Source: Mesorhizobium sp.
GTDB taxonomy: Bacteria; Pseudomonadota; Alphaproteobacteria; Rhizobiales; Rhizobiaceae
NCBI GenBank assembly: GCA_004017535.1
Contig: SAJS01000001.1
Coordinates: forward strand, 682,001 to 746,000
Direction: 5' to 3'
DNA length: 64,000 nt
The notes under the pieces: model-generated
Databases searched by the model: none
What the model was told of the DNA's origin: nothing
Seen by the model: only the letters and a program-made list of their open reading frames with translations
Translations under genes and position numbers: made by a program
Shown here: piece by piece, positions 44,748 to 55,330 of the stretch
Position numbering within the stretch: position 1 is the first letter of the stretch
Layout: the number at the start of each line of letters is the position of its first letter

Positions 44748-45854
44748 GTGAGAACTCCCCTCATCGACCGCCGCGATTTCCTGCGGGCCGCGGGCGCTGG
44801 CTTCGCCGCCGCCATGGCACCGCGCGCCTGGGCCGACACCCTTGCGGCGGACGCCGTATTTGCCACGGCCTTCGCCAAGCGCGACGGCAGTTTTGGCGCC
44901 GCCGTGCTCTCCGAGGCGGGAAAAATCCTGCATTCGCTCGATCTGCCGGATCGCGGCCATGACGTCACTTTCGATCCGGTGTCGAAACGCTCGGTCGTTT
45001 TTGCCCGGCAGCCCGGCACTTTCGCGGTCGTCTTCGACCATGCGGGCCGCGACAAGCCTTTGACCATTGCCAGCATCGCCGGGCGGCATTTCTTCGGCCA
45101 TGGCGTGTTCTCGACCGACGGCGCCTTGCTCTATGCGACAGAAAACGACTTCGACAACGCGGCAGGTGTCGTCGGCGTCTATGACGCGAAGGCCGGGTTC
45201 AACCGCGCCGGCGAGTTCCCGACCTATGGCATGGGGCCGCACGAACTGCTCCTGCTCGGCGATGGCCGCACCTTGGCCATCGCCAATGGCGGCATCGAGA
45301 CCCATCCCGACTATGGTCGCGCCGAGCTCAACATCGCGACGATGAAGCCCTCCTACACGCTGGTCGACCGCATCACCGGCGACCTGATCGAAAAGCACGA
45401 ATTGCCGCCGGCGCTGCATCAGCTTTCGATCCGCCATATGGACCGCGACCAGGCGGGCACCGTCTGGTTCGGCTGCCAGCATCGCGGGCCGGCGACAGAC
45501 CGCCCCGCGCTGGTTGGCCGTGCCGCGCGCGGCAAGGAGCTCGAACTCGTGGAGATGCCGCGAGATGTGCTCGCCGGCTTCCGCAATTATATCGGCTCGG
45601 TCGCCGCCAATGCCGCGATGGGTACTGTCGCCGTCACCTCGCCGGAAGGCAATTCGCTGGCAGTGCTCGATGCCGCCAGTGGCCGCGTGGTCGCGACCAG
45701 ATCGCTGGTCGAGGTCTGCGGCCTTGCGCCCGACGGCGCCGGCTTCATGGCGACTACCGGCGCCGGCGAGATCGTCGGCGGCGCCGGCGCCACCCGTTCC
45801 GAGCCGGATTATGTCTGGGACAACCATATGCTGCGCATTGTCGCGACGGCGTGA
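44748..45854 (+). CDS. DUF1513 protein, Tat-exported
   Basis: 368 residues from GTG preceded by GAGGGAG. A twin-arginine signal, DRRDFLRAAGAGFAAAMAP, precedes an extended beta-rich domain with repeated blade-like segments (GHDVTFDPVSKRSVVFAR, GHGVFSTDGALLYATEND), consistent with a beta-propeller. Folding before export suggests a bound cofactor or metal. It is the last gene of the iron-regulated run and typically accompanies imelysin and DUF1111 genes. No activity is known. Confidence 0.87.
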   Translation: MRTPLIDRRDFLRAAGAGFAAAMAPRAWADTLAADAVFATAFAKRDGSFGAAVLSEAGKILHSLDLPDRGHDVTFDPVSKRSVVFARQPGTFAVVFDHAGRDKPLTIASIAGRHFFGHGVFSTDGALLYATENDFDNAAGVVGVYDAKAGFNRAGEFPTYGMGPHELLLLGDGRTLAIANGGIETHPDYGRAELNIATMKPSYTLVDRITGDLIEKHELPPALHQLSIRHMDRDQAGTVWFGCQHRGPATDRPALVGRAARGKELELVEMPRDVLAGFRNYIGSVAANAAMGTVAVTSPEGNSLAVLDAASGRVVATRSLVEVCGLAPDGAGFMATTGAGEIVGGAGATRSEPDYVWDNHMLRIVATA

Positions 45855-45867
45855 CCGCCGCGCCCAG

Positions 45868-45967
45868 CGCAATTCCAGGAAAAGTGTGAGCGGTTTTCCG
45901 TCCGGAATTGCGTCAAAACAAAGAGATAGGGCGGCCTGCCGTTTCCGTGAAACGGTGAAGCGCTCTA
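45868..45967. repeat. Palindromic repeat, family A, full two-hairpin copy
   Basis: Hairpin 1 has arms CGCAATTCC (45868-45876) and GGAATTGCG (45904-45912), with inner GGAAAA/TTTTCC. Hairpin 2 follows after CAAAACAAAGAGA, with arms containing CCGTTTC and GAAACGG and ending CGCTCTAG. It occupies most of the gap before tsaB. Confidence 0.75.
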
Positions 45968-46080
45968 GAAGCAAAGCCGCTTAACATTTCTGCGCCCTGG
46001 CCCTTGCGGCGGCGGCCCATGCCGGGCAGAGGGAATTGTGTTTCGATCCAGTTCGTTAACCGGCCTATGAAGCTGCCCGT

Positions 46081-46770
46081 ATGAAGTTGCTTGGCATCGA
46101 CTGCGCCGCCAGTCTCTGCGCCGCCTGCGTTTATGACGCAGGCGCGGGGAAGGAGCTTGGCCGCGAGCTGCGCGATCTCGGCAAGGGGCACGCCGAGCAT
46201 TTGATGGCCGTTATCGAGACCGCCCTGCAAGCTGCCAGCGTCGGCTACCCTGACCTGGACGCCGTTGCCGTCTCGATCGGCCCCGGCTCCTTCACCGGCC
46301 TGCGCGTCGGCGTTTCGACCGCGCGCGGCCTGGCGTTGGCGCTGAAAATCCCGGCCGTCGGCGTGACGACGCTGGAAGCCCTGGCTGCTGAGGGCGCGAA
46401 CGCTTTTCCCGGGCGCGCGGTGCTTGCCGCGCTCGACGCCGGCCGCGAGGAAATCCATGCGGCGCTCTACGATCAAGCGTTAGCTGAAACTTACGGACCA
46501 TCGGTGGTCACGCTGGCCGAGGCAGTGACCATGGCCGTCAACGCCGACGCTGTCCTTGTTGGAACCGCCGCGCCGCATATTGCCCAAGCGGCTGGGCGTC
46601 CTTTCGACACCGGTCTGATTGCCGCCACCGCCGATATTGCCACCTATGCCAGGCTGGCCGCCGCCAAGCGACCCGGCGAGAAGCCGAAGCCGCTCTATCT
46701 GCGCGGCGCCGACGCCAAGCCGCAGGCGGGTTTCATTCTGCCAAGGCAGGACAAGGGAACCGAGCCCTGA
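46081..46770 (+). CDS. tsaB: tRNA threonylcarbamoyladenosine biosynthesis protein TsaB
   Basis: 229 residues. It begins MKLLGIDCAASLCAACVYD, an ASKHA-fold phosphate-1 loop, and has the diagnostic SIGPGSFTGLRVGVSTARGLA. It is the scaffold partner of TsaD and TsaE in making t6A37 on ANN-decoding tRNAs. The stop overlaps the rimI start by one base (TGATG), the usual rhizobial coupling. Confidence 0.95.
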   Translation: MKLLGIDCAASLCAACVYDAGAGKELGRELRDLGKGHAEHLMAVIETALQAASVGYPDLDAVAVSIGPGSFTGLRVGVSTARGLALALKIPAVGVTTLEALAAEGANAFPGRAVLAALDAGREEIHAALYDQALAETYGPSVVTLAEAVTMAVNADAVLVGTAAPHIAQAAGRPFDTGLIAATADIATYARLAAAKRPGEKPKPLYLRGADAKPQAGFILPRQDKGTEP

Positions 46771-47264
46771 TGCGCATTCCGTTCTTTCAGCCGCGCCGCA
46801 GGGATTATGCGCTGGAACCGCTGACGGTCGCCGACAGCGCCGCCATCTCGGTGCTGCATCGCGAGGATTTCGTGCGGCCCTGGACCGACGGCGAGTTTGC
46901 GGCACTACTCGAACAGGACACGGTCTTCGGCTATGCAGCTCGGGAAACAGGTCAGGGCTCCAAGCCGCCGGTCGGCTTCGTGCTGGCGCGGCTCGCGGCC
47001 GGCGAGGGCGAGATCCTGACCGTGGCCGTCGCCCGCAGCCATCGCCGCCAGGGCCTTGGCTGGCAATTGATGGACGCGGTGCTGCGCGAGCTTCATGCGC
47101 AGCGCGCCGAAGCGCTCTTCCTCGAGGTCGACGAGACCAATGCGCCCGCGATCGGGCTCTACCGCAGGCTAGGCTTCATCCAGGTCGGTCATCGCCCGAA
47201 CTATTACCGCTCGACCGAGCACGGCCCGACCGGAGCGCTTGTCATGCGCCGCGATCTTCGCTAG
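46770..47264 (+). CDS. rimI: Ribosomal protein alanine N-acetyltransferase RimI
   Basis: 164 residues with the GNAT fold. The acetyl-CoA loop is VARSHRRQGLGWQLM, followed by LFLEVDETNAPAIGLYRRLGF and GHRPNYY, as in RimI. It acetylates the N-terminus of ribosomal protein S18. It is translationally coupled to tsaB. Confidence 0.92.
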   Translation: MRIPFFQPRRRDYALEPLTVADSAAISVLHREDFVRPWTDGEFAALLEQDTVFGYAARETGQGSKPPVGFVLARLAAGEGEILTVAVARSHRRQGLGWQLMDAVLRELHAQRAEALFLEVDETNAPAIGLYRRLGFIQVGHRPNYYRSTEHGPTGALVMRRDLR

Positions 47265-47281
47265 CCAATCCGCGCGATACG

Positions 47282-47399
47282 GCATGATCCCGAAAAGTGG
47301 GAACCGGTTTTTGCTGCGCTGACCTCCGGTTCGGAAAAGATCATGCTCCACAGAGAGTTAGATCAGGACGACGATTCAACGAGGCGTCATCCTGATCTA
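47282..47399. repeat. Palindromic repeat, family B, two-hairpin copy with central insertion
   Basis: Hairpin 1 has arms GCATGATC (47282-47289) and GATCATGC (47339-47346) and contains CCGGTTTT; about 20 extra bases (TGCTGCGCTGACCTCCGGTT) interrupt it compared with a simple hairpin. Hairpin 2 has arms TAGATCAGGA (47359-47368) and TCCTGATCTA (47390-47399). It fills the gap between rimI and plsC. Confidence 0.75.
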
Positions 47400-47411
47400 G
47401 GGTCGGAGCGA

Positions 47412-48212
47412 ATGATCGAGAAATTGCGGATTTTCCTGGCGCTCTTCTATGTCGTCGTCTGTTCCCTGGTGCTGGTGCCGCTGCAGATCCTGTCGATGAA
47501 GACGGGGCTCTGGCCCGAAACTGTCATCCTGAAGATCTGGCACAGCATGATCCTGCGGGCGCTGGGCATGCGGGTGCATGTGACTGGCAGCTTGGCCAAA
47601 GACCGCCCCCTGCTGGTGGCGGCCAACCACATTTCCTGGACCGACATCATGGTGCTCGGCTCCTTCGTCGATGTGAAGTTCATCGCCAGGGCCGACATGG
47701 AGGGCTGGCCGCTGATCGGCATGCTATCCAAGCTGCAGCGCACCGTCTTCATCGAGCGCGAGCGCAAGCGCACCTCCGGCGACCAGGCCAGCGAGATCGC
47801 CAAGAGGATGGTGAAAGGCGACGCCATGGTGCTGTTCGCCGAAGGCTCGACCGGCGACGGCAACTTGGTGCTGCCGTTCAAGAGCACGCTGTTCGGCGCG
47901 GCCTCGATGGCGATTTCGGAAGGCGCGGCGGAACAGGTCTTTATCCAGCCCGTGGCGATCGCCTATACGCGTCTGCACGGCATGCCGATGGGGCGCCGCC
48001 ATCGGCCTATCACCGCCTGGATCGGCGATCAGGATCTGATGCCGCATCTCAAAACCCTGCTTGCCGAAGGCGCGATCGATGCAGAGGTGCATTTCGGCCG
48101 GCCGGTGCCATTCTCCAAGGGTTCGAACCGCAAGGAAACGGCGAGGCTGATGGAAGCCAAGGTGCGCGAGATGATGCAAGGCATCCTCGCCGACCCGGCC
48201 AAGAGCCGGTGA
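47412..48212 (+). CDS. plsC: 1-acyl-sn-glycerol-3-phosphate acyltransferase
   Basis: 266 residues from an ATG preceded by GGAGCG. An N-terminal membrane helix ([18 protein letters not shown]) is followed by the catalytic NHISWTD (His73, Asp78) and the substrate motif FAEGSTG. It makes phosphatidic acid at the inner membrane. Rhizobia also have OlsA-type paralogues that acylate lyso-ornithine lipid; the position in the tsaB-miaB chain favours a general PlsC role but does not prove it. Confidence 0.9.
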   Translation: MIEKLRIFLALFYVVVCSLVLVPLQILSMKTGLWPETVILKIWHSMILRALGMRVHVTGSLAKDRPLLVAANHISWTDIMVLGSFVDVKFIARADMEGWPLIGMLSKLQRTVFIERERKRTSGDQASEIAKRMVKGDAMVLFAEGSTGDGNLVLPFKSTLFGAASMAISEGAAEQVFIQPVAIAYTRLHGMPMGRRHRPITAWIGDQDLMPHLKTLLAEGAIDAEVHFGRPVPFSKGSNRKETARLMEAKVREMMQGILADPAKSR

Positions 48213-48285
48213 AGTCGAGGCGCGCGACGGGCCACACGGCAGAATCGTCTGTTTTTTGTCACGGAAAGGCGGTAGAAGCCGCCCG

Positions 48286-49695
<1,410 letters not shown>

Positions 49696-49725
49696 CCACA
49701 AGCCTCGGCAGATGAGGAGAGACGG

Positions 49726-50775
49726 TTGAGCGCTGCCGAACTGAAGAATCCGCCCCAGAACCAGGCGTCCGGGGCTTCCGACATGGCGCACATCGTACTG
49801 ACCTTCGACAACAACAAGCTTGCCAGCGCCCTCTACGGCCAGTTCGATGAGAACCTGGCCCGCCTCGAGCAGAAGCTCGGCGTGGATATCCGCTCGCGCG
49901 GCAACCAGCTTGCGATCAAGGGCTCGGCTTCGGCCGCCGAACAGGCGCGCCGCGCGCTGGATACGCTCTACGGCATCCTGCAGAAGGGTGTCGACATCGG
50001 CCAGTCGGATGTCGACGGCGCGGTGCGCATGGCGATCGCCGCCGACGACCAGTTGACGCTGCCGACCATGGAGCGCAAGGGCAAGGTTTCGGCCGCCCAG
50101 ATATCGACGCGCAAGAAGACGATCTATGCCCGTTCGCTGACGCAGGACGCCTATATGCGGGCGCTGGAGCGCTCCGAAATGGTCTTCGGCATCGGCCCGG
50201 CAGGTACCGGCAAGACCTACTTGGCGGTTGCGCATGCGGCGATGCTCTTGGAGCGCGGCATGGTCGAGCGCATCGTGCTGTCGCGCCCCGCGGTCGAGGC
50301 CGGCGAGCGGCTGGGCTTCCTGCCCGGCGACATGAAGGAGAAGGTGGACCCCTATCTGCGGCCCCTCTATGACGCGCTCTACGACATGATGCCCGCCGAC
50401 AAGGTCGAGCGGGCGATCGCGGCCGAGGTCATCGAGATCGCGCCGCTCGCCTTCATGCGCGGCCGCACGCTGGCGCATGCGGCTGTGATCCTCGACGAGG
50501 CGCAGAACACCACGCAGATGCAGATGAAGATGTTCTTGACCCGTCTCGGCGAGAACTCGCGCATGATCGTCACCGGCGATCCGACCCAGATCGACCTGCC
50601 GCCCAACACCAAGTCGGGGCTGGTCGAGGCGCTGCGCATCCTCGACGGCGTGCCTGGCATCGTCACCGTCCGCTTCAATGAAGGCGACGTGGTGCGCCAC
50701 CCGCTGGTTGCCGAGATCGTCAAGGCCTATGACCGCGACGGCAAGCTGGCGCGGGGCCTGGGCGCCGAAAGCTGA
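49726..50775 (+). CDS. phoH: PhoH family ATPase
   Basis: 349 residues from TTG, chosen because GAGGAGA lies just upstream; an ATG 57 bases later is the alternative. A KH-like N-terminal part precedes the P-loop domain with Walker A GPAGTGKTYLA and Walker B VILDEAQNTT. The PhoH/YbeZ protein works with YbeY in rRNA processing or ribosome quality control. The gene is 12 bases before ybeY. Confidence 0.93.
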   Translation: MSAAELKNPPQNQASGASDMAHIVLTFDNNKLASALYGQFDENLARLEQKLGVDIRSRGNQLAIKGSASAAEQARRALDTLYGILQKGVDIGQSDVDGAVRMAIAADDQLTLPTMERKGKVSAAQISTRKKTIYARSLTQDAYMRALERSEMVFGIGPAGTGKTYLAVAHAAMLLERGMVERIVLSRPAVEAGERLGFLPGDMKEKVDPYLRPLYDALYDMMPADKVERAIAAEVIEIAPLAFMRGRTLAHAAVILDEAQNTTQMQMKMFLTRLGENSRMIVTGDPTQIDLPPNTKSGLVEALRILDGVPGIVTVRFNEGDVVRHPLVAEIVKAYDRDGKLARGLGAES

Positions 50776-50787
50776 TCAAAAGGCTAT

Positions 50788-51285
50788 ATGGCTGACAATC
50801 CAGCATCCAGCGGCGAGACGCCGGTCGATATCGATATTTTTGTCGAGGCCGGCGATTGGCCTGCCGAAGCCGAGTTGACGCGCCTGGTCGATCGCGCCGT
50901 TGCGGCCGCCTTTGCCGAAACCGCGGCGACCGGCGTCTCCGAGCTCAGCGTCGTCTTTTCCGACGATGCTCACATCCGGACGCTCAACGCCGAATGGCGC
51001 GGCAAGGACAAGCCCACCAACGTCTTGTCTTTTCCGGCTTTTCCGTTTCCGAAAGGCGGCAAGCTGCCGCCGATGCTGGGCGACATCGTGCTGGCTTCCG
51101 AGACAGTGGCGAGCGAGGCCGCCCTGGAAGACAAGCCGGTTGAGAACCATATCACCCATCTCGTTATCCATGGCCTGCTGCACTTGCTGGGCCATGATCA
51201 CGAGACCGACGCCGAGGCGGAGGAGATGGAAGCGATCGAGCGCGCCGCGCTTGCGAGGCTTGCCATTCCCGATCCCTACGCGTAA
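50788..51285 (+). CDS. ybeY: rRNA maturation endoribonuclease YbeY
   Basis: 165 residues. The zinc site [11 protein letters not shown] gives His128, His132 and His138. The family motif [17 protein letters not shown] is present. It acts in 16S rRNA 3'-end maturation and, in Sinorhizobium, in small-RNA regulation. The C-terminus ends shortly after the zinc site, as is normal. Confidence 0.96.
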   Translation: MADNPASSGETPVDIDIFVEAGDWPAEAELTRLVDRAVAAAFAETAATGVSELSVVFSDDAHIRTLNAEWRGKDKPTNVLSFPAFPFPKGGKLPPMLGDIVLASETVASEAALEDKPVENHITHLVIHGLLHLLGHDHETDAEAEEMEAIERAALARLAIPDPYA

Positions 51286-51306
51286 CAAAAAAGCTCAATT
51301 GACCTG

Positions 51307-52389
51307 ATGGCGATGAACGAAACACCAGAAACTGCCGCCCGCCCGGACGCCGGCAGTGCTGCCAAGCCTTCCGAAAAGACGGAAGAGGGCTCGAGTCCGA
51401 GTATTCCCACCGGCAGCGCGGCCGCGGAGCCGACGCATGCCGGTCCTTCGCTCTTCGACCGTGTGCTGGGCCTGTTCCGGCACCGCAACGGCACCAGCCT
51501 GCGCGAGGAGATCGCCGGCGCGCTTGCCGAAACGACGACCGATGCGGAATCCTTCTCGCCCGGCGAACGCGCCATGCTCAACAACATCCTGCGCCTGCGC
51601 GAAGTGCGGGTCGAGGACGTCATGGTGCCGCGCGCCGATATCGAGGCGGTCGAGATCAATACCACGCTTGGCGACCTGCTCGGCCTTTTCGAGCAGTCCG
51701 GCCATTCGCGCATGCCGGTCTATTTCGAGACGTTGGACGATCCGCGCGGCATGGTCCATATTCGCGATGTGCTCGCCCACATTACCAAGGTCGCCCGCGT
51801 CAAGAAGGGCCGCACCAGGGCGAAGGCGCCGGTGACGACGGCGCTCGACCTTGCGCAGGTCGATCTCGCGCGCACCATCGGCGATCTCAATCTGATCCGC
51901 CAGGTGCTGTTCGTGCCGCCCTCGATGCTGGCCTCCGACCTCATGGGCCGCATGCAGACGACGCGCACGCAGATGGCCCTGGTCATCGACGAATATGGCG
52001 GCACCGACGGCCTCGCCTCGCTGGAAGACATCGTCGAGATGGTGGTCGGCGACATCGAGGACGAGCATGACGACGACCAGCCGATGATCACGCAGACCGG
52101 CGACGGCGTCTTCGTCGTCGACGGCAAGGCCGAGATCGACGAGGTCGCCAAGATGATCGGCGAGGATTTCGCCGCCGGCGAGCATGGCGAATATGTCGAC
52201 ACGATCGGCGGCATGATCTTCAACACGCTCGGCCGGGTCCCGGCTAGGGGCGAAGTCGTGCAGGCCATTCCCGGCTTCGAGTTCCACGTGCTCGACGCCG
52301 ACCCGCGCCGCGTCAAGCGCGTGCGCATCGTGCAGAGCCCGAAGGGCGAGCGGCAGCGCCGCCGCGCCGCCCGCACCGAACAGGCCTGA
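51307..52389 (+). CDS. Hemolysin-family CBS/CorC domain protein
   Basis: 360 residues; an ATG six bases later is an alternative start. After a variable Pro/Ala-rich N-terminus, a CBS pair spans about 95-230 (VEDVMVPRADIEAVEINTTL; DLMGRMQTTRTQMALVIDEYGGTDGL). A CorC_HlyC domain follows (DGVFVVDGKAEIDEV). It has no DUF21 membrane domain, so it is the soluble TlyC/CorC (YbeX) type, linked to Mg/Co homeostasis and ribosome function. Placement between ybeY and lnt is conserved. Confidence 0.92.
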   Translation: MAMNETPETAARPDAGSAAKPSEKTEEGSSPSIPTGSAAAEPTHAGPSLFDRVLGLFRHRNGTSLREEIAGALAETTTDAESFSPGERAMLNNILRLREVRVEDVMVPRADIEAVEINTTLGDLLGLFEQSGHSRMPVYFETLDDPRGMVHIRDVLAHITKVARVKKGRTRAKAPVTTALDLAQVDLARTIGDLNLIRQVLFVPPSMLASDLMGRMQTTRTQMALVIDEYGGTDGLASLEDIVEMVVGDIEDEHDDDQPMITQTGDGVFVVDGKAEIDEVAKMIGEDFAAGEHGEYVDTIGGMIFNTLGRVPARGEVVQAIPGFEFHVLDADPRRVKRVRIVQSPKGERQRRRAARTEQA

Positions 52390-52398
52390 TCGCCCGGA

Positions 52399-52442
52399 GC
52401 AATTCCAGGAAAAGTGCGTAGCGGTTTTCCGACCGGAATTGC
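52399..52442. repeat. Palindromic repeat, family A, single-hairpin copy
   Basis: Arms GCAATTCC (52399-52406) and GGAATTGC (52435-52442), with inner GGAAAA/TTTTCC, differ from the copy at 45868 at only a few positions. The second hairpin is missing; its place is taken by GTGGAGC before the next ATG. Confidence 0.75.
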
Positions 52443-52463
52443 GTAAAAAGAACGTGGAGCGGC

Positions 52464-52934
52464 ATGCCGACCGACGATCCATTCCAGCATGCGGTCCTGG
52501 GCTCAGGCGTTTTCTACCGCGATCCGCGCGCGGCTTTGTCCTTTCTGCAGGCGGCCTTTGGTTTTGAGCCGAGCATGCTGGTGAGCGATCCCGACGGTCG
52601 GCTCGTGCATGCCGAAATGCGCTTCGGCGACGGCTATATCATCGTCGATTCCGAATGGGATGAGCGTATCGCCAGTCCCGTCTCCGTCGGCGGCAAGAAC
52701 ACGCAAGCCGTCTATGTCCGTCTGCAGCAGGATATCGACGCTCATTGCGAAAAAGCGCGCGCGGCAGGCGCGGAGATCGTCGAGGAGCCCGCGGATCATT
52801 TCTACGGCGAGCGCCAATATCGCGCCCGCGACCCCGAAGGCCATGTCTGGACATTCACCCGAACCGTACGCGTCGTGCCGAAGGACGAGGCCGAGCGACT
52901 GACCGGCCTGCGGATCGAGGGCTGGCACAGATAG
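52464..52934 (+). CDS. VOC (glyoxalase/bleomycin-resistance fold) family protein
   Basis: 156 residues. Two beta-alpha-beta-beta-beta modules are recognisable (FYRDPRAALSFLQAAFGFEP and GERQYRARDPEGHVWTFTR). The metal or ligand site residues cannot be assigned with certainty. Substrate is unknown. GGAGC immediately precedes the ATG. The gene interrupts the otherwise conserved tlyC-lnt junction. Confidence 0.85.
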   Translation: MPTDDPFQHAVLGSGVFYRDPRAALSFLQAAFGFEPSMLVSDPDGRLVHAEMRFGDGYIIVDSEWDERIASPVSVGGKNTQAVYVRLQQDIDAHCEKARAAGAEIVEEPADHFYGERQYRARDPEGHVWTFTRTVRVVPKDEAERLTGLRIEGWHR

Positions 52935-53031
52935 CGCTACGGTGTATCAGGCGGCGCTTATCTGGGTTTGGATCGCGCGGCTCGGCCTGTTAAACCTCTA
53001 ACTCCCTGATTCGCGCGACTTGGGAAGCTGG

Positions 53032-54618
53032 ATGCAGCGCTTTGCCGGCCGGATAATTCTGCTGTGGGGGTGGCGGCGGGCGCTGGTGGCCTTTGCCGCC
53101 GGAGCGCTGGCGGTGCTTGCCCAGGCGCCTTACGATTTCTTCGCGGTCTGCTTCGTCTCGTTCCCGGTTCTGGTCTGGCTGCTCGACGGCGCCACCGGCG
53201 AGGCTTCCGATGGCTGGTTCAGGCGCCTGAGGCCGGCTTTCGCCACCGGCTGGTGGTTCGGCTTCGGCTACTTCCTCGCCGGCCTGTGGTGGATCGGCCA
53301 GGCATTGCTGGTCGAGGCCGACAGCTTCGCCTGGGCCTTGCCTTTCGCCGTTGTCGGCATCCCCTTCGGGCTCGCCTTCTTCTATGGCTTCGCCGCCGTG
53401 GTGGCGCGGCTGTTCTGGAGCAGCGACATCGGCCGCATCGCCGCCCTTGCCTTCGGCTTCGGCCTTGCCGAATGGCTGCGCGATTTCGTCTTCACCGGCT
53501 TTCCCTGGAACGCCGTCGGCTATGCGGCTATGCCGGTGCCGCTGCTGATGCAGAGCGTGTCGTTGACTGGCATGATCGGCATGAACGCGCTTGCGGTCTT
53601 CCTGTTCTCGCTGCCGGCGCTGGTTGCGGCGCGCCGGCATCTGAGGCTGGGCCTTGCCCTGTTCGTCATCCTCGTCGCCGGCCATGTCGGCTTCGGCTAT
53701 GCCAGGCTCGCGGCCCCGGTCCAGCCGGCCCGCTCGATCGACGTTCGCATTGTGCAGCCGTCGGTCGATCTCAGCGAAAAATGGGACGCCTCGGTGCGCG
53801 ACCGCATCTTCGCGACTTTGCTGGGGATATCGGGGAAAGCGCCGGAAGAAGGCCATGCCAAGCCGCAGCTTATTTTGTGGCCGGAAACATCGGTGCCCTT
53901 CCTGTTCACCGAGCGTCCGGATGCGCTGACAACTCTGGGCGACATGCTGGCCAACGGCCAGATGCTGATTGCCGGCGTCGTGCGCGAGGAGGGCGGATCG
54001 GCGAGTGCCGGCAGCCGCTATTACAATTCCGTGGTGGCGATCAACGACAAGGGCGAGATCGTCGATGCCGTCGACAAGGTGCATCTGGTGCCCTTCGGCG
54101 AATACCTGCCCTTCGCCGATCTTTTCGAACGCTTCGGCATAGGCCAGCTCGTTGCCGGACCGATGAATTTCGCCGCCGGCAACGAGCGGCATCCGATCAG
54201 TCTGCCGGGCGGCCTGCGTGCCGCGCCGTTCATCTGCTACGAGGTGATCTTTCCCGACCTCGTCGCCGTCGACGCTGCGTCATCTGACGTGATTGTGAAC
54301 GTCACCAACGACGCCTGGTTTGGTGACACCCCAGGCCCGTATCAGCATTTCAGGCAAGCGCAGATTCGCGCGGTGGAGAACGGATTGCCGCTGCTGCGCG
54401 CGGCCAACAACGGCATCTCCGCAATTGTCGATTCGCGCGGGCGCATCATCGATGCGCTTGCCGTCAACGCGCGCGGCGCCATCGACGCGCATGTGCCGGT
54501 TTCTGGGCGCGCCCTCCTGTCTCCCGAACAGCGGCGTTTTAACGGATTGCTGATCATGTTGCTGTTTGCGCTGATGGCCTTCGCATTGAATGTAAGGCAG
54601 CGGCTACGGGTGAATTGA
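53032..54618 (+). CDS. lnt: Apolipoprotein N-acyltransferase
   Basis: 528 residues from an ATG preceded by GGGAAG; a TTG 12 bases upstream is possible. Several N-terminal membrane helices are followed by a periplasmic nitrilase domain with catalytic Glu285 (LWPETS), Lys349 ([14 protein letters not shown]) and Cys402 ([10 protein letters not shown]), then a final helix. It adds the third acyl chain to lipoproteins. In Sinorhizobium the homologue is actA, needed for acid tolerance, next to phrR. Confidence 0.96.
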   Translation: MQRFAGRIILLWGWRRALVAFAAGALAVLAQAPYDFFAVCFVSFPVLVWLLDGATGEASDGWFRRLRPAFATGWWFGFGYFLAGLWWIGQALLVEADSFAWALPFAVVGIPFGLAFFYGFAAVVARLFWSSDIGRIAALAFGFGLAEWLRDFVFTGFPWNAVGYAAMPVPLLMQSVSLTGMIGMNALAVFLFSLPALVAARRHLRLGLALFVILVAGHVGFGYARLAAPVQPARSIDVRIVQPSVDLSEKWDASVRDRIFATLLGISGKAPEEGHAKPQLILWPETSVPFLFTERPDALTTLGDMLANGQMLIAGVVREEGGSASAGSRYYNSVVAINDKGEIVDAVDKVHLVPFGEYLPFADLFERFGIGQLVAGPMNFAAGNERHPISLPGGLRAAPFICYEVIFPDLVAVDAASSDVIVNVTNDAWFGDTPGPYQHFRQAQIRAVENGLPLLRAANNGISAIVDSRGRIIDALAVNARGAIDAHVPVSGRALLSPEQRRFNGLLIMLLFALMAFALNVRQRLRVN

Positions 54619-54757
54619 CAGTCGGCACATTAGAAACTCATACTGTAACGCCTAAAATTTTTCGAAGTCGGTTGGAGGGTTCTGTTGGGGCAGGTGGCTC
54701 CGGCTTCATATGGGCGGAACAAAATAGAAAAAGCCGGAAAAATTCGGCGAGGAAAAA

Positions 54758-55180
54758 ATGACAGAAGAGAACAAGAAGAAGCCGAATCCGATCGACATTC
54801 ATGTCGGGAGTCGCATCCGGCTGCGTCGCAATATGCTTGGAATGAGCCAGGAAAAGCTGGGTGAAAATCTCGGCATCACCTTTCAGCAGATCCAGAAGTA
54901 TGAGAAGGGCACGAACAGGGTTGGCGCTAGCCGTCTGCAGGCGATCGCCTCCATCCTGAGTGTTCCCGTCGCCTTCTTTTTCGAGGATGCCCCGGGCGAG
55001 GAGACCGGTGGCGGCAATCGGGGATTTGCCGAAGACTCCTCAATGGCCTTCGCCATCGAATTCTGCGGCAGTCCCGAAGGGCTTCAGCTCAACCGGGCTT
55101 TCGTCAAGATCGGCGACGTGAAGGTGCGCCGCCGCATCATCGATCTGGTGAAGGCGCTCTCCGCCGACGACGCCGATTGA
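54758..55180 (+). CDS. praR: XRE-family transcriptional regulator PraR/PhrR
   Basis: 140 residues. A helix-turn-helix at about 18-72 (LRRNMLGMSQEKLGENLGI, QQIQKYEKGTNRVGASRL) is followed by a short C-terminal domain ending KVRRRIIDLVKALSADDAD. It matches PraR of Rhizobium/Azorhizobium and low-pH-induced PhrR of Sinorhizobium, repressors affecting biofilm, quorum sensing and symbiosis. The 139-base upstream gap is AT-richer and probably contains its autoregulated promoter. Confidence 0.87.
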   Translation: MTEENKKKPNPIDIHVGSRIRLRRNMLGMSQEKLGENLGITFQQIQKYEKGTNRVGASRLQAIASILSVPVAFFFEDAPGEETGGGNRGFAEDSSMAFAIEFCGSPEGLQLNRAFVKIGDVKVRRRIIDLVKALSADDAD

Positions 55181-55255
55181 TTTTGCCTATGCCGCCGGCG
55201 GCGCCCTGCCGCTGGTGGTATAGCCGGCCTTGCCTACATTCATGCCAGATCCGTC

Positions 55256-55330
55256 GCGCCGCTTGACGAGCGGCGCCCGGCACCGCTAACACGTGGCGCG
55301 CCAAAAATCGGCAGCCTGCCGATTTTTTTT
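55256..55330 (+). promoter_or_regulatory. metK leader with tandem hairpins, second one terminator-like
   Basis: Hairpin 1 is GCGCCGCT-TGACG-AGCGGCGC (55256-55276). Hairpin 2 is AAAAATCGGC-AGCCT-GCCGATTTTT (55303-55327), extended by TTT, a textbook intrinsic terminator. It ends only 15 bases before the metK GTG, with the ribosome site AAGAGGGG in between, so metK mRNA must pass through it. This suggests attenuation; no known SAM-riboswitch consensus was recognised. Confidence 0.55.
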
